DNA of 64,000 nt from FEN-1139 sp964396375 (GCA_964396375.1 CAYNEY010000026.1:19249-83248); one strand, 5' to 3'; shown: positions 53,742-63,927, counted from the stretch's first letter. Numbers and translations: made by a program. The notes: generated by a model from the sequence alone, not told the origin.

Positions 53742-55241
53742 TCACTCCGGAACCGCGATCCCGAGCGCCTGCCACTTCAGCCGAAGCACCTCGATCTGCT
53801 CTATGAAAGTCGCAGCAACCCGCGGATCGAACTGGGTCCCCGCACAGTGCTCGATTTCGCTGATGGTCACCTCATGACACACCGCCCGACGGTAGGCGCG
53901 GTCACTCGTCATGGCATCATAGGTGTCGGCGATGGCGATGATGCGCGCCATGATCGGGATCTGTTCACCCCCGATCCCGAGCGGGTAACCCCGACCATCC
54001 CAGCGCTCGTGATGCAGATACACACCTGGGATGACCGGACGCAGAAACTCAATCGGCAGGAGAATGTCACGCCCGAAGCTGGGGTGGCGCTTGAAGGTCT
54101 CGTACTCCTCGAGGCTGAGACGCCCAGGCTTGTTCAGGTTGAGGCCACAGCCAATCTTACCGATGTCGTGCATCAGAGCCGACTGCCGCAGAATCTCCAC
54201 CTCTGGCGCCGAGAGCCCCAGCGCTTCGGCCAACGGCACGGCGTAGCGAGCCACTCGCTCCGAGTGTCCTGCAGTGTACCGATCGAGCTTGTCGATCGCC
54301 TGGGCCAGACCCTGGATCGTCTGCTGGAACGTCGACTGCAAATCCTGGTACAGCCGGGCGTTGTCGATGGCCACGGCGGCGCGGGAGGCGAAGAGTGCGA
54401 GGAGCTTCCGATGCCCCTCGTCGAAGCGTCGATTGGCGGAGAGCGAGGTGATCACCGCGAACCCGAGCATCCGCCCGTGCACCAGCAAGGGCACAGCCGT
54501 CAGACTGGAGACGGGCCGCGCAGGCGCCACGCGAAAGTACGCGAGCGCGCGCACCCCGTGCTCGAGGAGTGCGTGCCCTTCTCTGAGGTGCTTCTCGATC
54601 CGCTCGACATCCAGCGTCCCTGAGGTCAGGAGTTCGGCGGCGCAAGGCTCCGGTACCACGTGCCGGAGCGTCAAATGTCCGCTGCCATCATCGAGGAACA
54701 GGCTCACCTGATCTGCCCGAAGCTCACTCGTGGCACCTGCAGCCAAGGTCGAGAGCACCTGCTCCAGGGAGAGGCTCGCCGCGATCTCTTCGCTCACCCG
54801 ATACAGCGACAGGGCCTCCCGCAGCCTGAGGTTCTCGGCGGAAAGGCGCCGCTTGTCCATGCCGCGCCCCACCAAGTGTAGCACCTCTTCGACCTTGAAT
54901 GGCTTCAGGAGGTAGTCATACGCTCCGTGCTTCATCGCATCGATGGCGGTCTGCACCGTGCCAAACCCGGTCATGATCACCGTGACCGTGTCCGGGTGAT
55001 GCACCGACAAATACTTGAGAAGCTCGAGCCCACCTATGTTGGGCATCTTGAGATCACTTACGACGACATCGAACGAACGGCATGAGAGCCGCTCAATCGC
55101 CCGCTGTCCGTCCTCAGCGCTCTCGACATCGTATCCCTCGGCCTCGAGCACGTTGGCCAGGAGATCACGGATCAGCCGCTCATCGTCGACCACGAGCACT
55201 CGTGGCTTCTCGTCGCCGAGATCCGCGGTTTCTTCTGGCAT
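53742..55241 (-). CDS. Response regulator with GAF and HD-GYP domains
   Basis: The 499-residue protein has a receiver domain (residues 14-130; phospho-acceptor Asp63 in VVSDLKMP), a GAF-like region (about 150-310), and an HD-GYP domain (about 325-490). That domain contains HSERVARYAVPLAEALGLS, LMHDIGKIG and HHERWDGRGYPLGI. HD-GYP enzymes cleave cyclic di-GMP; the metal-binding HD and the HHExxDGxGYP motif are intact. The GAF domain may bind a small ligand. The start ATG at 55241 is right before the receiver; the longer frame to 55313 adds no domain. No kinase is adjacent, though an orphan kinase lies at 47251. Confidence 0.93.
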   Translation of the reverse strand: MPEETADLGDEKPRVLVVDDERLIRDLLANVLEAEGYDVESAEDGQRAIERLSCRSFDVVVSDLKMPNIGGLELLKYLSVHHPDTVTVIMTGFGTVQTAIDAMKHGAYDYLLKPFKVEEVLHLVGRGMDKRRLSAENLRLREALSLYRVSEEIAASLSLEQVLSTLAAGATSELRADQVSLFLDDGSGHLTLRHVVPEPCAAELLTSGTLDVERIEKHLREGHALLEHGVRALAYFRVAPARPVSSLTAVPLLVHGRMLGFAVITSLSANRRFDEGHRKLLALFASRAAVAIDNARLYQDLQSTFQQTIQGLAQAIDKLDRYTAGHSERVARYAVPLAEALGLSAPEVEILRQSALMHDIGKIGCGLNLNKPGRLSLEEYETFKRHPSFGRDILLPIEFLRPVIPGVYLHHERWDGRGYPLGIGGEQIPIMARIIAIADTYDAMTSDRAYRRAVCHEVTISEIEHCAGTQFDPRVAATFIEQIEVLRLKWQALGIAVPE

Positions 55242-55367
55242 TTTCTGGGGGAGGTGGGGGACTCCTCGGCTCGCAAAGGCGCGCAAGCCGAAGGTACGTT
55301 GAGAGAGAAGCATGGACAGGTGAGGCTCGCCACTCGATTCCGAGCAGTGCCGACGCAGGCGCGGCGC

Positions 55368-55988
55368 TCAGTCGGTGCGCGGGGTAGGGGCACTCGAGCT
55401 GTTGAGCAGGCCCCCCAAGCGGTGGGGCTTCGGTTCGGCATCGTGGTTTCTCAGGAACACCAGGTTGAGACCGTTCACCAGAGCGTGAGCGACCAATGGG
55501 CCGACCAGAGATCCGGTTAGCTGCGCCATGGCCCCCAGGACAAGTCCCATCAGGGTCGCCCAGCCCACCCAAATCCAGCGACTCCTCCCCCCCATTTGGT
55601 GGAGCAGCCCGAACAGAACGGCCTGAGCCATCACTCCCAGCTCCGGCTGGAGCAAGCCACGAAAGAGGAGCTCTTCCCCAAACGAACTGGTGAGCGAGAG
55701 CATCACGATCTCGCGTGAGGTCATCCCGTGAGAAAGCACACGGAGATCGGTGTGCAGACGCGCGGCGAACGCAAAGCGACGTACAAAAATCCGCGTGATA
55801 ACCACGACCGCCGCTCCGACCGCCAGCCCGAGCAAGGCGCTGAAGCTCTCCCGCACCGCACCCCCCTCGAGGATGAGCCATGGGTCAGGGAGCACCAAGG
55901 GAGAGCGATCCATCACCGCCGAACCGAGGAGGGCCAGGGCGAACGCACTGGCCCCGTACAGGATCGAGAGAAAGCCCCAACGACGCAT
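55368..55988 (-). CDS. CPBP-family intramembrane metalloprotease
   Basis: The 206-residue protein has about six membrane helices. It carries the CPBP (Abi/CAAX-type) motifs: GEELLFRGLL with EE and Arg, VLFGLLHQM with His, and GPLVAHALVNGLNL with His and Asn. Members cleave membrane substrates or prenylated-like peptides, and some work in immunity or signalling. The substrate here is unknown. Start is set at ATG 55988 (MRRWGFLSILYG). The frame continues to 56129 but then overlaps the sigma gene on the other strand and loses membrane character. Confidence 0.85.
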   Translation of the reverse strand: MRRWGFLSILYGASAFALALLGSAVMDRSPLVLPDPWLILEGGAVRESFSALLGLAVGAAVVVITRIFVRRFAFAARLHTDLRVLSHGMTSREIVMLSLTSSFGEELLFRGLLQPELGVMAQAVLFGLLHQMGGRSRWIWVGWATLMGLVLGAMAQLTGSLVGPLVAHALVNGLNLVFLRNHDAEPKPHRLGGLLNSSSAPTPRTD

Positions 55989-56070
55989 CGCCCCTCGAAT
56001 ATCGCACGAATTTTCCTCTTCGGCATGAATCCTTGGAGGATCTTCCGGCAGCGGGGCATCCTGGAGTAGA

Positions 56071-56814
56071 GTGTCTGCGGTGTCTGCGGCCGCCGACTCA
56101 CCCGCCATTCTCGCGCACTTCCACTCCAACCTGGACCTGGTGGCGACGGTGGCCCGTCAGCTCAAGAAGACGCTCGGCTCGACGGTTAATCTGGAAGAAC
56201 TCCAGAGCTTCGGACAGGAAGGGCTACTCCAAGCCGCCCGCCGCTTCGATCCCGAGCGCGGGGTACCGTTCCGTCCCTACGCGAACCTGCGGATCCGCGG
56301 TGCAATGATCGACGGAGTGCGCACCACCATGCCGCTGCCGAGGCGCGCCTTCGCGCGACTTCGCAGTCTCGAGGCGGTCGTTCGCTACGATGATGGCGCA
56401 CTCGAGGACTCGACATCACCGGCCAAGCAGGCCGTGCAGGGTCAAGCCGCCGATCGCGAACTCTGCAACCACCTGGCCGCCGTCGCCACCGCAATTGCCA
56501 TGGGGCTTCTGCCAGTCGCCGTCAGGGGGCAGGAGGGCGAAGTCGTAGCCACGACCCCAAGCACCGATCCGGAAGGAGAGCTGCTGAGGGAGGAGCTTCA
56601 GCACGAAGTGCACGATGCGATCAGCCATCTCCCCGAGCGGGAGGCCGAGCTGATCCGTCGCCATTATCTGGAAGGGGAACGGTTCGATCGGGTCGCACGA
56701 GATCTGGGCCTGAGCAAATCCTGGGCGAGTCGACTCCACAGTCGGGCAATTTGTCGCTTGAGCGTGCTGTTACGAGACAACCCACGCCGGCGCTCGACCG
56801 ACAAGCATCCATGA
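56071..56814 (+). CDS. FliA-like (sigma-28 group) RNA polymerase sigma factor
   Basis: The 247-residue protein has sigma region 2 (LVATVARQLKKTLGSTVNLEELQSFGQEGLLQAARRFDP and FRPYANLRIRGAMIDGVRT), a region-3-like linker, and region 4 (LPEREAELIRRHYLEGERFDRVARDLGLSKSWASRLHSRA). RIRGAMIDGVRT is typical of FliA/WhiG-type sigma. Starts are GTG at 56071 or 56080. Its stop overlaps the start of the next gene (ATGA at 56811-56814), so the two are coupled. No flagellar genes are in the window. A role in secretion or a stress regulon is more likely than motility. Confidence 0.9.
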   Translation: MSAVSAAADSPAILAHFHSNLDLVATVARQLKKTLGSTVNLEELQSFGQEGLLQAARRFDPERGVPFRPYANLRIRGAMIDGVRTTMPLPRRAFARLRSLEAVVRYDDGALEDSTSPAKQAVQGQAADRELCNHLAAVATAIAMGLLPVAVRGQEGEVVATTPSTDPEGELLREELQHEVHDAISHLPEREAELIRRHYLEGERFDRVARDLGLSKSWASRLHSRAICRLSVLLRDNPRRRSTDKHP

Positions 56815-57128
56815 TGCGCGAGTTCTCCCCTATTCCGATCAGTCCCGAATCCACCCAAGCTCCGCCAAGTCTTCCGCCGCGCCCGCGCTCCTCAGGCTCC
56901 CACCAGAGCTTCGATTTCACGCTCCGACAACTCGGCTCAGCGCTCGCTGCACCTCCCCAGGTGGAACCGGCCCACGGTGCGAAACCGGGAGTCGGTGGCT
57001 ACAGCACGGTCGAACTCCTGGCCCTCCAGGTGCAGGTATACCGGTACACTGAAGCCATCGATCTGGTGGCAAAGTTGGTCGACCGCACCACGACAGCGGT
57101 ACGAACCACCCTCCAGAATTCCGCCTGA
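56811..57128 (+). CDS. Small protein resembling type III secretion inner-rod (SctI/YscI-like)
   Basis: The 105-residue protein starts at the ATG that overlaps the sigma stop codon. The first 60 residues are Pro/Ser-rich and disordered. The C-terminal 42 residues, from YSTVELLALQVQVYRY through TEAIDLVAKLVDRTTTAVRTTLQ, form an amphipathic helical pair. This follows the end of SctI/YscI/EscI inner-rod proteins (LLxxQ, then LVxKxxxxxxxAVxTLLQ). The match is a family-level pattern judged by eye, and other helical secretion substrates could look alike. No other T3SS gene is in the window. Confidence 0.55.
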   Translation: MMREFSPIPISPESTQAPPSLPPRPRSSGSHQSFDFTLRQLGSALAAPPQVEPAHGAKPGVGGYSTVELLALQVQVYRYTEAIDLVAKLVDRTTTAVRTTLQNSA

Positions 57129-57215
57129 GCGCGACACTCCCTTATGTCGGCAGGGACGCCGGGCCACCTCGACATTGCTTTATTCGGCCACCCCATGCTC
57201 CGGGGGTAGGCTAAA

Positions 57216-57866
57216 ATGAGCGCCGTGGACAGCCCCTCGATGCTCGGAAGTTTGCTGAGGTGCCTCACCGGCCTTGCTCTCTGTGGCTGCACCGTCGGTC
57301 AGGGCGAGGGAGAAGTCAGCTCCGAGCGCCTCACCATCGAGGACTGTTGGAATGGACCCTACTCTCTCGAGCCGACGTTCTTCGGAGCAAACCCGTACAA
57401 CGAGGACCAGCTGGCGATCCGCGTCCAGCGCGGAGACAACAACCAAGAGGCTTCGGACGGGCTCTCGGTGGTCATCACCGATCTGGCGGCAATCCGCCGC
57501 GAACAGCTGAACACACCCGTGAGGATCGGCCTACCGCGCGGCGTGGCACCGCCTGGTATTGCCGAGGCATCGATGCCAGACCCGTCCACGGTGAGTCTTG
57601 CACTTTATCTGCATGACACCTGCCATGCCCAGAACGGAGCTCTCTACTCGATCCGCGGTACCATCACCTTCCACCACCTGTTCAGTGGAGATCCGGCGGA
57701 ATCGAATGGCGATGATCGCCTGACCGACGCAGAGTTCGACGGTGAGTTCGCCGATCCTCGAAACTCGAGCGCCAGCGGCCAGATCGATCCTGGCTTGGTA
57801 AGTCGCGTCACCGGCTGGTTTCGCTTCTACTTCCAGCGTGGTCAGCCCGCACAGCCCTTCCCCTGA
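57216..57866 (+). CDS. Secreted lipoprotein-like protein of unknown function
   Basis: The 216-residue protein starts MSAVDSPSMLGSLLRCLTG, and the LALCGC that follows is a likely lipobox. The mature part begins TVGQGEGEVSSERLTIEDCW and has beta-strand patterns. Two further cysteines (EDCWNG, DTCHAQNG) may pair. FHHLFSGDPAESNGDDRLTDAEFDGEFADPR near the C-terminus recalls small exported proteins common in Polyangia. No enzymatic motif is present. It precedes a small Cys-rich gene by 13 bp. Confidence 0.65.
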   Translation: MSAVDSPSMLGSLLRCLTGLALCGCTVGQGEGEVSSERLTIEDCWNGPYSLEPTFFGANPYNEDQLAIRVQRGDNNQEASDGLSVVITDLAAIRREQLNTPVRIGLPRGVAPPGIAEASMPDPSTVSLALYLHDTCHAQNGALYSIRGTITFHHLFSGDPAESNGDDRLTDAEFDGEFADPRNSSASGQIDPGLVSRVTGWFRFYFQRGQPAQPFP

Positions 57867-57879
57867 GCCGTCCCGCCAG

Positions 57880-58077
57880 ATGCGCACGCCCATCGATGCT
57901 CGTTTCGTCGCGGAAGCGCAGGAGTTTTCGCTACGCGCCACCTGCTGGGACTGCGTGCACTGCGAGGCTTCGACCGGGGCGTGCTCCCTGTCCTACCCAA
58001 CCGAGGATCACCGGTTGTTTCCGGCCAAGGGAGAGGGAGCGGAGTTCGTGTTCTGCAAGGCCTTCGAACTCGGCTAG
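57880..58077 (+). CDS. Small Cys-rich protein, possible zinc ribbon-like
   Basis: The 65-residue protein is too short for most gene finders, but it is compact and sits in an intact cluster, 13 bp after the lipoprotein and 10 bp before tilS. Cysteines fall in CWDCVHC, then GACSLSYP and VFCKAF: three close together, then two more. Four could bind one zinc. There is no signal peptide. The start ATG at 57880 is the only one before the motif. Function is unknown. Confidence 0.6.
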   Translation: MRTPIDARFVAEAQEFSLRATCWDCVHCEASTGACSLSYPTEDHRLFPAKGEGAEFVFCKAFELG

Positions 58078-58087
58078 AACTCCAACC

Positions 58088-58924
58088 ATGCCGCGTTCCC
58101 ATCCCCCAACACTGCTCCGCCTCGTCGAGCGTACTCTGATCGAGGAGTGTCGGCTCGATCGGGGAGATGGTCTTTTGCTCGCGGTTTCTGGAGGCAGCGA
58201 CTCGACAGCCCTTCTCGACGTTCTGGGGCGCCTCCGGCCCAGACTCGGGCTCGTGGTGATGGCGCATGGAGTCGATCATGGGCTGCGTTCCGAGGCGTCC
58301 GCGGAGCTGGACCAGGCCGAACGATTGGCACTCGAACGCGCCATCCCGTTCTCGAGATCAGCGCTGCGCGTGGGGCGCGGCCCGAACCTCCAGGCTCGAG
58401 CGCGAGAGGCTCGGTACGCGAGTCTTCGGGAACACGCCGCCCGGCTCGGCCTTCCTCTGATCGCCACCGCTCACCACGCCGATGACAGGGCGGAGACGGT
58501 GTTGATTCGGCTTCTCCGTGGGACGGTCGACGGCCTCGCGGTCCTGCCCCCCCGCTCCGAGGACCTGATACGGCCGATGATCCGCGCCAGAAAGAGCGAC
58601 GTCCTCGCCCACCTGACCCGCCACCGGCTTGCCTTCAGCCACGATCCGTCAAACACCGATCCGCATTACCTTCGCACGGCCGTGCGGGAGCGGGTGCTGC
58701 CGCTGCTCACCGAACTCTCTCCCCGTATCGTCGAGCATCTCTGCGACCTGGCCGATCACACCAGCGCCGCACCCACCCTAGGTGCCGACCAGGCGTTACG
58801 GCGTCTGAGCAGCGCACAAAGACGCTCGGTCGAGCGCGCTCTCACCCTCTGCCAATGGGGCTTCGAACTCCCGGTGAGTGGGGGGGGCCTCCTCCGACTG
58901 GTCAAGAACCGCCCGGAATCGTGA
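58088..58924 (+). CDS. tilS: tRNA(Ile)-lysidine synthase TilS (short form)
   Basis: TilS changes the C34 wobble base of tRNA-Ile(CAU) to lysidine so that it reads AUA. The 278-residue protein has the PP-loop SGGSDS (residues 34-39), GVDHGLRSEASAELDQAE, ARYASLREHAARLG and ATAHHADDRAETVLIRLLRG, all typical. It ends soon after residue 270, so it lacks the C-terminal domain of long TilS proteins. Short TilS forms are known and functional. The start is the ATG at 58088, after the Cys-rich gene; ftsH follows, a common pairing. Confidence 0.93.
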   Translation: MPRSHPPTLLRLVERTLIEECRLDRGDGLLLAVSGGSDSTALLDVLGRLRPRLGLVVMAHGVDHGLRSEASAELDQAERLALERAIPFSRSALRVGRGPNLQARAREARYASLREHAARLGLPLIATAHHADDRAETVLIRLLRGTVDGLAVLPPRSEDLIRPMIRARKSDVLAHLTRHRLAFSHDPSNTDPHYLRTAVRERVLPLLTELSPRIVEHLCDLADHTSAAPTLGADQALRRLSSAQRRSVERALTLCQWGFELPVSGGGLLRLVKNRPES

Positions 58925-59030
58925 GCCAATCCCACGAAGATCGCTGCGCCCCGCGGATCGACCCGCCCGGCCGGGATGCAGGGCTGGGGAAACATGCTTA
59001 GATTGTCGGGTCCATGGATCGAGGCCGCGC

Positions 59031-60965
<1,935 letters not shown>

Positions 60966-60991
60966 AGGACACGAGTCGTAGCCCGTCACCG

Positions 60992-61261
60992 TCAATCGGT
61001 GCAGTATTTCCTTCCGTTGTCGTCCCCGGCGGCACAGCCGCCGGGGAATCGATCGAGATCGCAATCCGTGTTCGCGGCGCAGAAACGCACACACGGCCGC
61101 TCGCCGTCGACTGTGGCACAGCCGTTGAGAAGAGAGGTGTCGCGATCACCCTCAGATGACTCGTCGCAGAGAACCTCACAGTTCGTCGTATCGGACTGCT
61201 CCGAGCAGCCGCCGGAGGTCAGAAGCACAACAAGAAGACAGTGCAGAACGAAGCGGGTCAT
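60992..61261 (-). CDS. Small Cys-rich lipoprotein (copy B of a tandem pair)
   Basis: The 89-residue protein begins MTRFVLHCLLVVLLTSGGC, a lipoprotein signal. It then has SEQSDTTNCEVLCDE, LNGCATVDGERPCVRFC, NTDCDL, GGCAAGDD and KYCTD: many cysteines in a spacing shared with the protein at 61444-61713 (NGCAT(V/I)DGxPxCVR(F/L)C). These suggest a disulfide-rich fold outside the cell. The AGGGGGACCAAATC ribosome site and the preceding bases match those of the other copy, so this is a tandem duplication, with copy A upstream. Function is unknown. Confidence 0.8.
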   Translation of the reverse strand: MTRFVLHCLLVVLLTSGGCSEQSDTTNCEVLCDESSEGDRDTSLLNGCATVDGERPCVRFCAANTDCDLDRFPGGCAAGDDNGRKYCTD

Positions 61262-61269
61262 GATTTGGT

Positions 61270-61300
61270 CCCCCTGGGTATTGTCCCAGCAGTACCCGCG
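61270..61300 (-). pseudogene. Remnant of the 3' end of the large secreted-protein gene
   Basis: On the minus strand GGGTACTGCTGGGACAATACC resembles GGGTACTACTGGGACAACATC at the end of gene 61726-63927. It would read GYCWDNT where the gene ends GYYWDNI. The stop TAG is CAG here. It lies just upstream of lipoprotein copy B, in the same place as the gene end upstream of copy A. Confidence 0.55.
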
Positions 61301-61443
61301 ATGCTCCCGGACTGGCCAGGCGTTGCCACAGCAACTGACGGCGCACTCCGGTCGTGCGCATGAACCCCATCAGAGTGAAGAACCAATCATCCCTGCGTGT
61401 CGTCGGCCTTCGGCACAGACCACCGGGGCACGCGAGGCGGTCT

Positions 61444-61713
61444 TCAGTAGGCGCAATATTTCTCTCCCTTATCGTCAACGGCGGCGCAAGCGCCGGGAAA
61501 AATTTGCGGATTGCAATCATCATCTTGCATACACAGACGCACACAGAGTGGCTGTCCGTCGATGGTGGCGCACCCATTGACTGGCCCTGTCTCTGGGTGT
61601 TGCTCGCCCAAGGTTAGGCACTGAGCGTCGCAGTCAGTCGTATCGGACTCCTCCGAACAGCCAGCGACAGCCAGCCAGAAACCAATGAAGCCGACCATGG
61701 CATATTTGGTCAT
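61444..61713 (-). CDS. Small Cys-rich lipoprotein (copy A of a tandem pair)
   Basis: The 89-residue protein begins MTKYAMVGFIGFWLAVAGC, a lipoprotein signal. SEESDTTDCDAQC, VNGCATIDGQPLCVRLC, DDDCNPQ, GACAAVDD and KYCAY follow. It is the same length as the protein at 60992-61261 and about half identical to it by eye, with all cysteines in register. It starts 12 bp after the stop of the large gene 61726-63927, and the TAGGAGGGATG stop region supplies its ribosome site, so it is in one operon with it. Confidence 0.82.
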   Translation of the reverse strand: MTKYAMVGFIGFWLAVAGCSEESDTTDCDAQCLTLGEQHPETGPVNGCATIDGQPLCVRLCMQDDDCNPQIFPGACAAVDDKGEKYCAY

Positions 61714-61725
61714 GATGCATCCCTC

Positions 61726-63927
61726 CTAGATGTTGTCCCAGTAGTACCCACAAAGCTCCGGATCGCCGCTCTTCGAGCGGAACGCTCGGTTGCGAGCATA
61801 GCTCGGACCTTCGTAATCCATCCGGTTGTGAAAACCCGCATGCCGAGCCGCAGCGGCGCAATCCTGACCCCCGAACGTACCCAGGCCGATCACCGTGATG
61901 TCGTCGTTCGCGGACCCCACGGCATGCCCATCGGACCACGCGTAATAGACCGACGAGTGACCGTCCGCGAGGTCATCCCCAATCTCATTGAACGTCGTGG
62001 TGCCTGTTCCGTCGATTAGGTGGCAAGTCCCCCAGCAGCCGGCGCTCACCGGTGCCCCGAAGCGGTGCAGGTTCCGATATGCTTGCCAGAGACGGTCAGC
62101 GTATCTGGAATACGTCGTGCACGCCCAGATCAGTGCGATATCCATTTCGCCATCCAGGGGTTCCATGTTGTTGATTTCCCGGGCCACACATGCGCGATCG
62201 TAGAGATAGCTGTGAAACACTCCACTGGAGTCCACGTAACTGCTTCCATGCGTGGCCACTGCCACCAGATCTGCATTCCAGCCGTACTCGCGGAACCCGC
62301 CGAAGAGGTAGGCGGTGAAGGAGTCTGAGTCTTTGATGCACCGGTAGCAGGTAGACTCATCACTCATCTCGTCCGTCCAGTCGTTGTAGTTCTCCCACTG
62401 TGTGGCATCGAAGTCCGCGCAGGTGCCTCCCGTATAGTTCTTGATCATGAACGTGTTGTAGTCGAGCTGCCCCTGGACGGCGCCGGCGATTCCTGGAGCG
62501 AACCAGACCGCGAGAACCGCTCCAAGCGCGGTTCCCGAACGAGCATGACCGCTTCGAACCCTTCGGCGCAGGCACGCTCCGAGCCCGATGGCTACGACCA
62601 AGAAGCCCCATCTGGAGTCGGAGTCAGGGCGCGTTCCGAGCGTGCAGCTCCATCCGGGCTGATCGGATGAACCGTCGGTTTCTTCATCGAAACGCACTTC
62701 CCGAGTAAGCTCCGCCTGGACCACCTTCCCCGGTTGCTCGTCGACCAGAAGCTCCGCAGTCGCCCGCCACGAGTCGTCCTTGATGGGTTGTTTGGCTAGC
62801 GGAAGGACGGCAACCTGACTTGTCTCCCCGGCTGCATAGGTGAGCAGACATCCGAGCTGGAGCGTGTTGTCGTTCTGGTAGCGGTTTCCGAGATCGACGT
62901 AACCGCAGGCTCGCGAGGTGATCGTGGTGTCATTGCGAGCTCGTCCGCTGATTCTCTCGAGGTATTTCACCAGTCGAAGATCCATCGCCTCACGGTCGAG
63001 TGGTCGCTGAAGAACAGCACCTTTCATCGGCGCCGCGTAGCTCGCCCAGTCCACGGTGCGTGAAGTGATGTGGTCACCGGACAGCTCGAGTTTGATGAGC
63101 GAGCCCTTGGGACCCACCACTGGAACCGCGTCGATCTCTCGCCCGAAGTAGACTTCTGTGGCAACTACCCGATCACCAGGATCAGCCGCCTGACCCGTGA
63201 AGTGAACATATCGAGTCTTGATGAAGCGGAGTTGGTGCTGCTCTTCACGCGGAACCAGCTCGAGTTCTTCGATGAGTCGGCGACCGACGGCCTCTGCACG
63301 CGTCTCGTCGAGTTTGGAGGGGCGGTGGCCGTTGCTGCCGATGTCCGCAGCGCGATTCCGGAACTTGAAGGCGTCACCATCGGCGACGACACGCAACGCG
63401 AAGAGATTCGCTCGCTCGATCTCCGTCGAATCCTCAGTTTCCCTTACGCTCAGTTCTCCCGTGACGGGCCGAGGTCTTGCTCGCTCCTCATCCTCGGTCA
63501 GCTCCACGTCAACCTGGAAAGCCGAGACCGGTCGGAGCTTCTCTACCAGTTCGGGGTCGAAACCCGCGCTCGAGTTCTTCAAACTGCGGTCCATCACCCT
63601 CTCCACCGTGGTCGCCAGTCGCCGAATGGTCCCCTCTCGCGTGTTGCGGTGCTGCTGCTTCAAGACCTTCGCCTCGGTGAAGGCGAGCCGGCCCTCAGCC
63701 TCGTGAGCCATCCTCAGCTTCGCGCTTTCCCCGTAGTCTGCCAGCACCGAGGATGGCCACACCACCACCCCCAAGAGGAGCCACCTGACACCCCTCAGAA
63801 AGGCCCTACGGTCTCTGCTCTGCTCTGCTCTGCTCTGCTCGCACGATGACCTCCCACCAATGTGTGGGGAAGTCCCATATTCCCCACCGCCGAGACGGAG
63901 TATATCGAGGCTGGGGATGGTTGTCAA
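61726..63927 (-). CDS. Large secreted protein: MYXO-CTERM-like tail fused to a DUF6345-like domain; candidate phase-variable
   Basis: The open frame has 733 residues. The first 70 contain a Tat-like leader (DRRAFLRG, a hydrophobic core, then PSSVLADYG). Residues 70-425 form an exported domain rich in polar strands. At residues 428-459 is SCTLG, a hydrophobic helix (WGFLVVAIGLGACL) and RRRVRS, like a MYXO-CTERM sorting tail, which normally ends a protein. A signal-like helix (ALGAVLAVWFAPGIAGA) follows and then a C-terminal domain (residues 485-733) of DUF6345 type. The TTG at 63927 is part of a promoter -35 box and cannot be the real start. No in-frame start follows the promoter until the leader itself; see findings. 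Confidence 0.7.
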   Translation of the reverse strand: MTTIPSLDILRLGGGEYGTSPHIGGRSSCEQSRAEQSRDRRAFLRGVRWLLLGVVVWPSSVLADYGESAKLRMAHEAEGRLAFTEAKVLKQQHRNTREGTIRRLATTVERVMDRSLKNSSAGFDPELVEKLRPVSAFQVDVELTEDEERARPRPVTGELSVRETEDSTEIERANLFALRVVADGDAFKFRNRAADIGSNGHRPSKLDETRAEAVGRRLIEELELVPREEQHQLRFIKTRYVHFTGQAADPGDRVVATEVYFGREIDAVPVVGPKGSLIKLELSGDHITSRTVDWASYAAPMKGAVLQRPLDREAMDLRLVKYLERISGRARNDTTITSRACGYVDLGNRYQNDNTLQLGCLLTYAAGETSQVAVLPLAKQPIKDDSWRATAELLVDEQPGKVVQAELTREVRFDEETDGSSDQPGWSCTLGTRPDSDSRWGFLVVAIGLGACLRRRVRSGHARSGTALGAVLAVWFAPGIAGAVQGQLDYNTFMIKNYTGGTCADFDATQWENYNDWTDEMSDESTCYRCIKDSDSFTAYLFGGFREYGWNADLVAVATHGSSYVDSSGVFHSYLYDRACVAREINNMEPLDGEMDIALIWACTTYSRYADRLWQAYRNLHRFGAPVSAGCWGTCHLIDGTGTTTFNEIGDDLADGHSSVYYAWSDGHAVGSANDDITVIGLGTFGGQDCAAAARHAGFHNRMDYEGPSYARNRAFRSKSGDPELCGYYWDNI
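63813..63840 (-). repeat. Pentanucleotide (CTCTG) tract, 5.6 copies
   Basis: CTCTG is repeated head to tail over 28 bp (GAGCA/CAGAG on the coding strand), in the 5' part of gene 61726-63927 and after its promoter. A change of one unit shifts the reading frame. Confidence 0.95.
63899..63927 (-). promoter_or_regulatory. Near-consensus sigma-70 promoter
   Basis: On the minus strand TTGACA (63927-63922), a 17-bp spacer and TATACT (63904-63899) fit the consensus at 11 of 12 positions. Transcription should begin near 63892, before the gene 61726-63927. GGGGAATATG with an ATG at 63878 follows. Confidence 0.75.

Noticed and set aside
63878..63927. TTG at 63927 as the start of the large secreted protein
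   Set aside because: This TTG is the first half of the -35 box TTGACA of a near-consensus promoter, so it should not be transcribed from that promoter.
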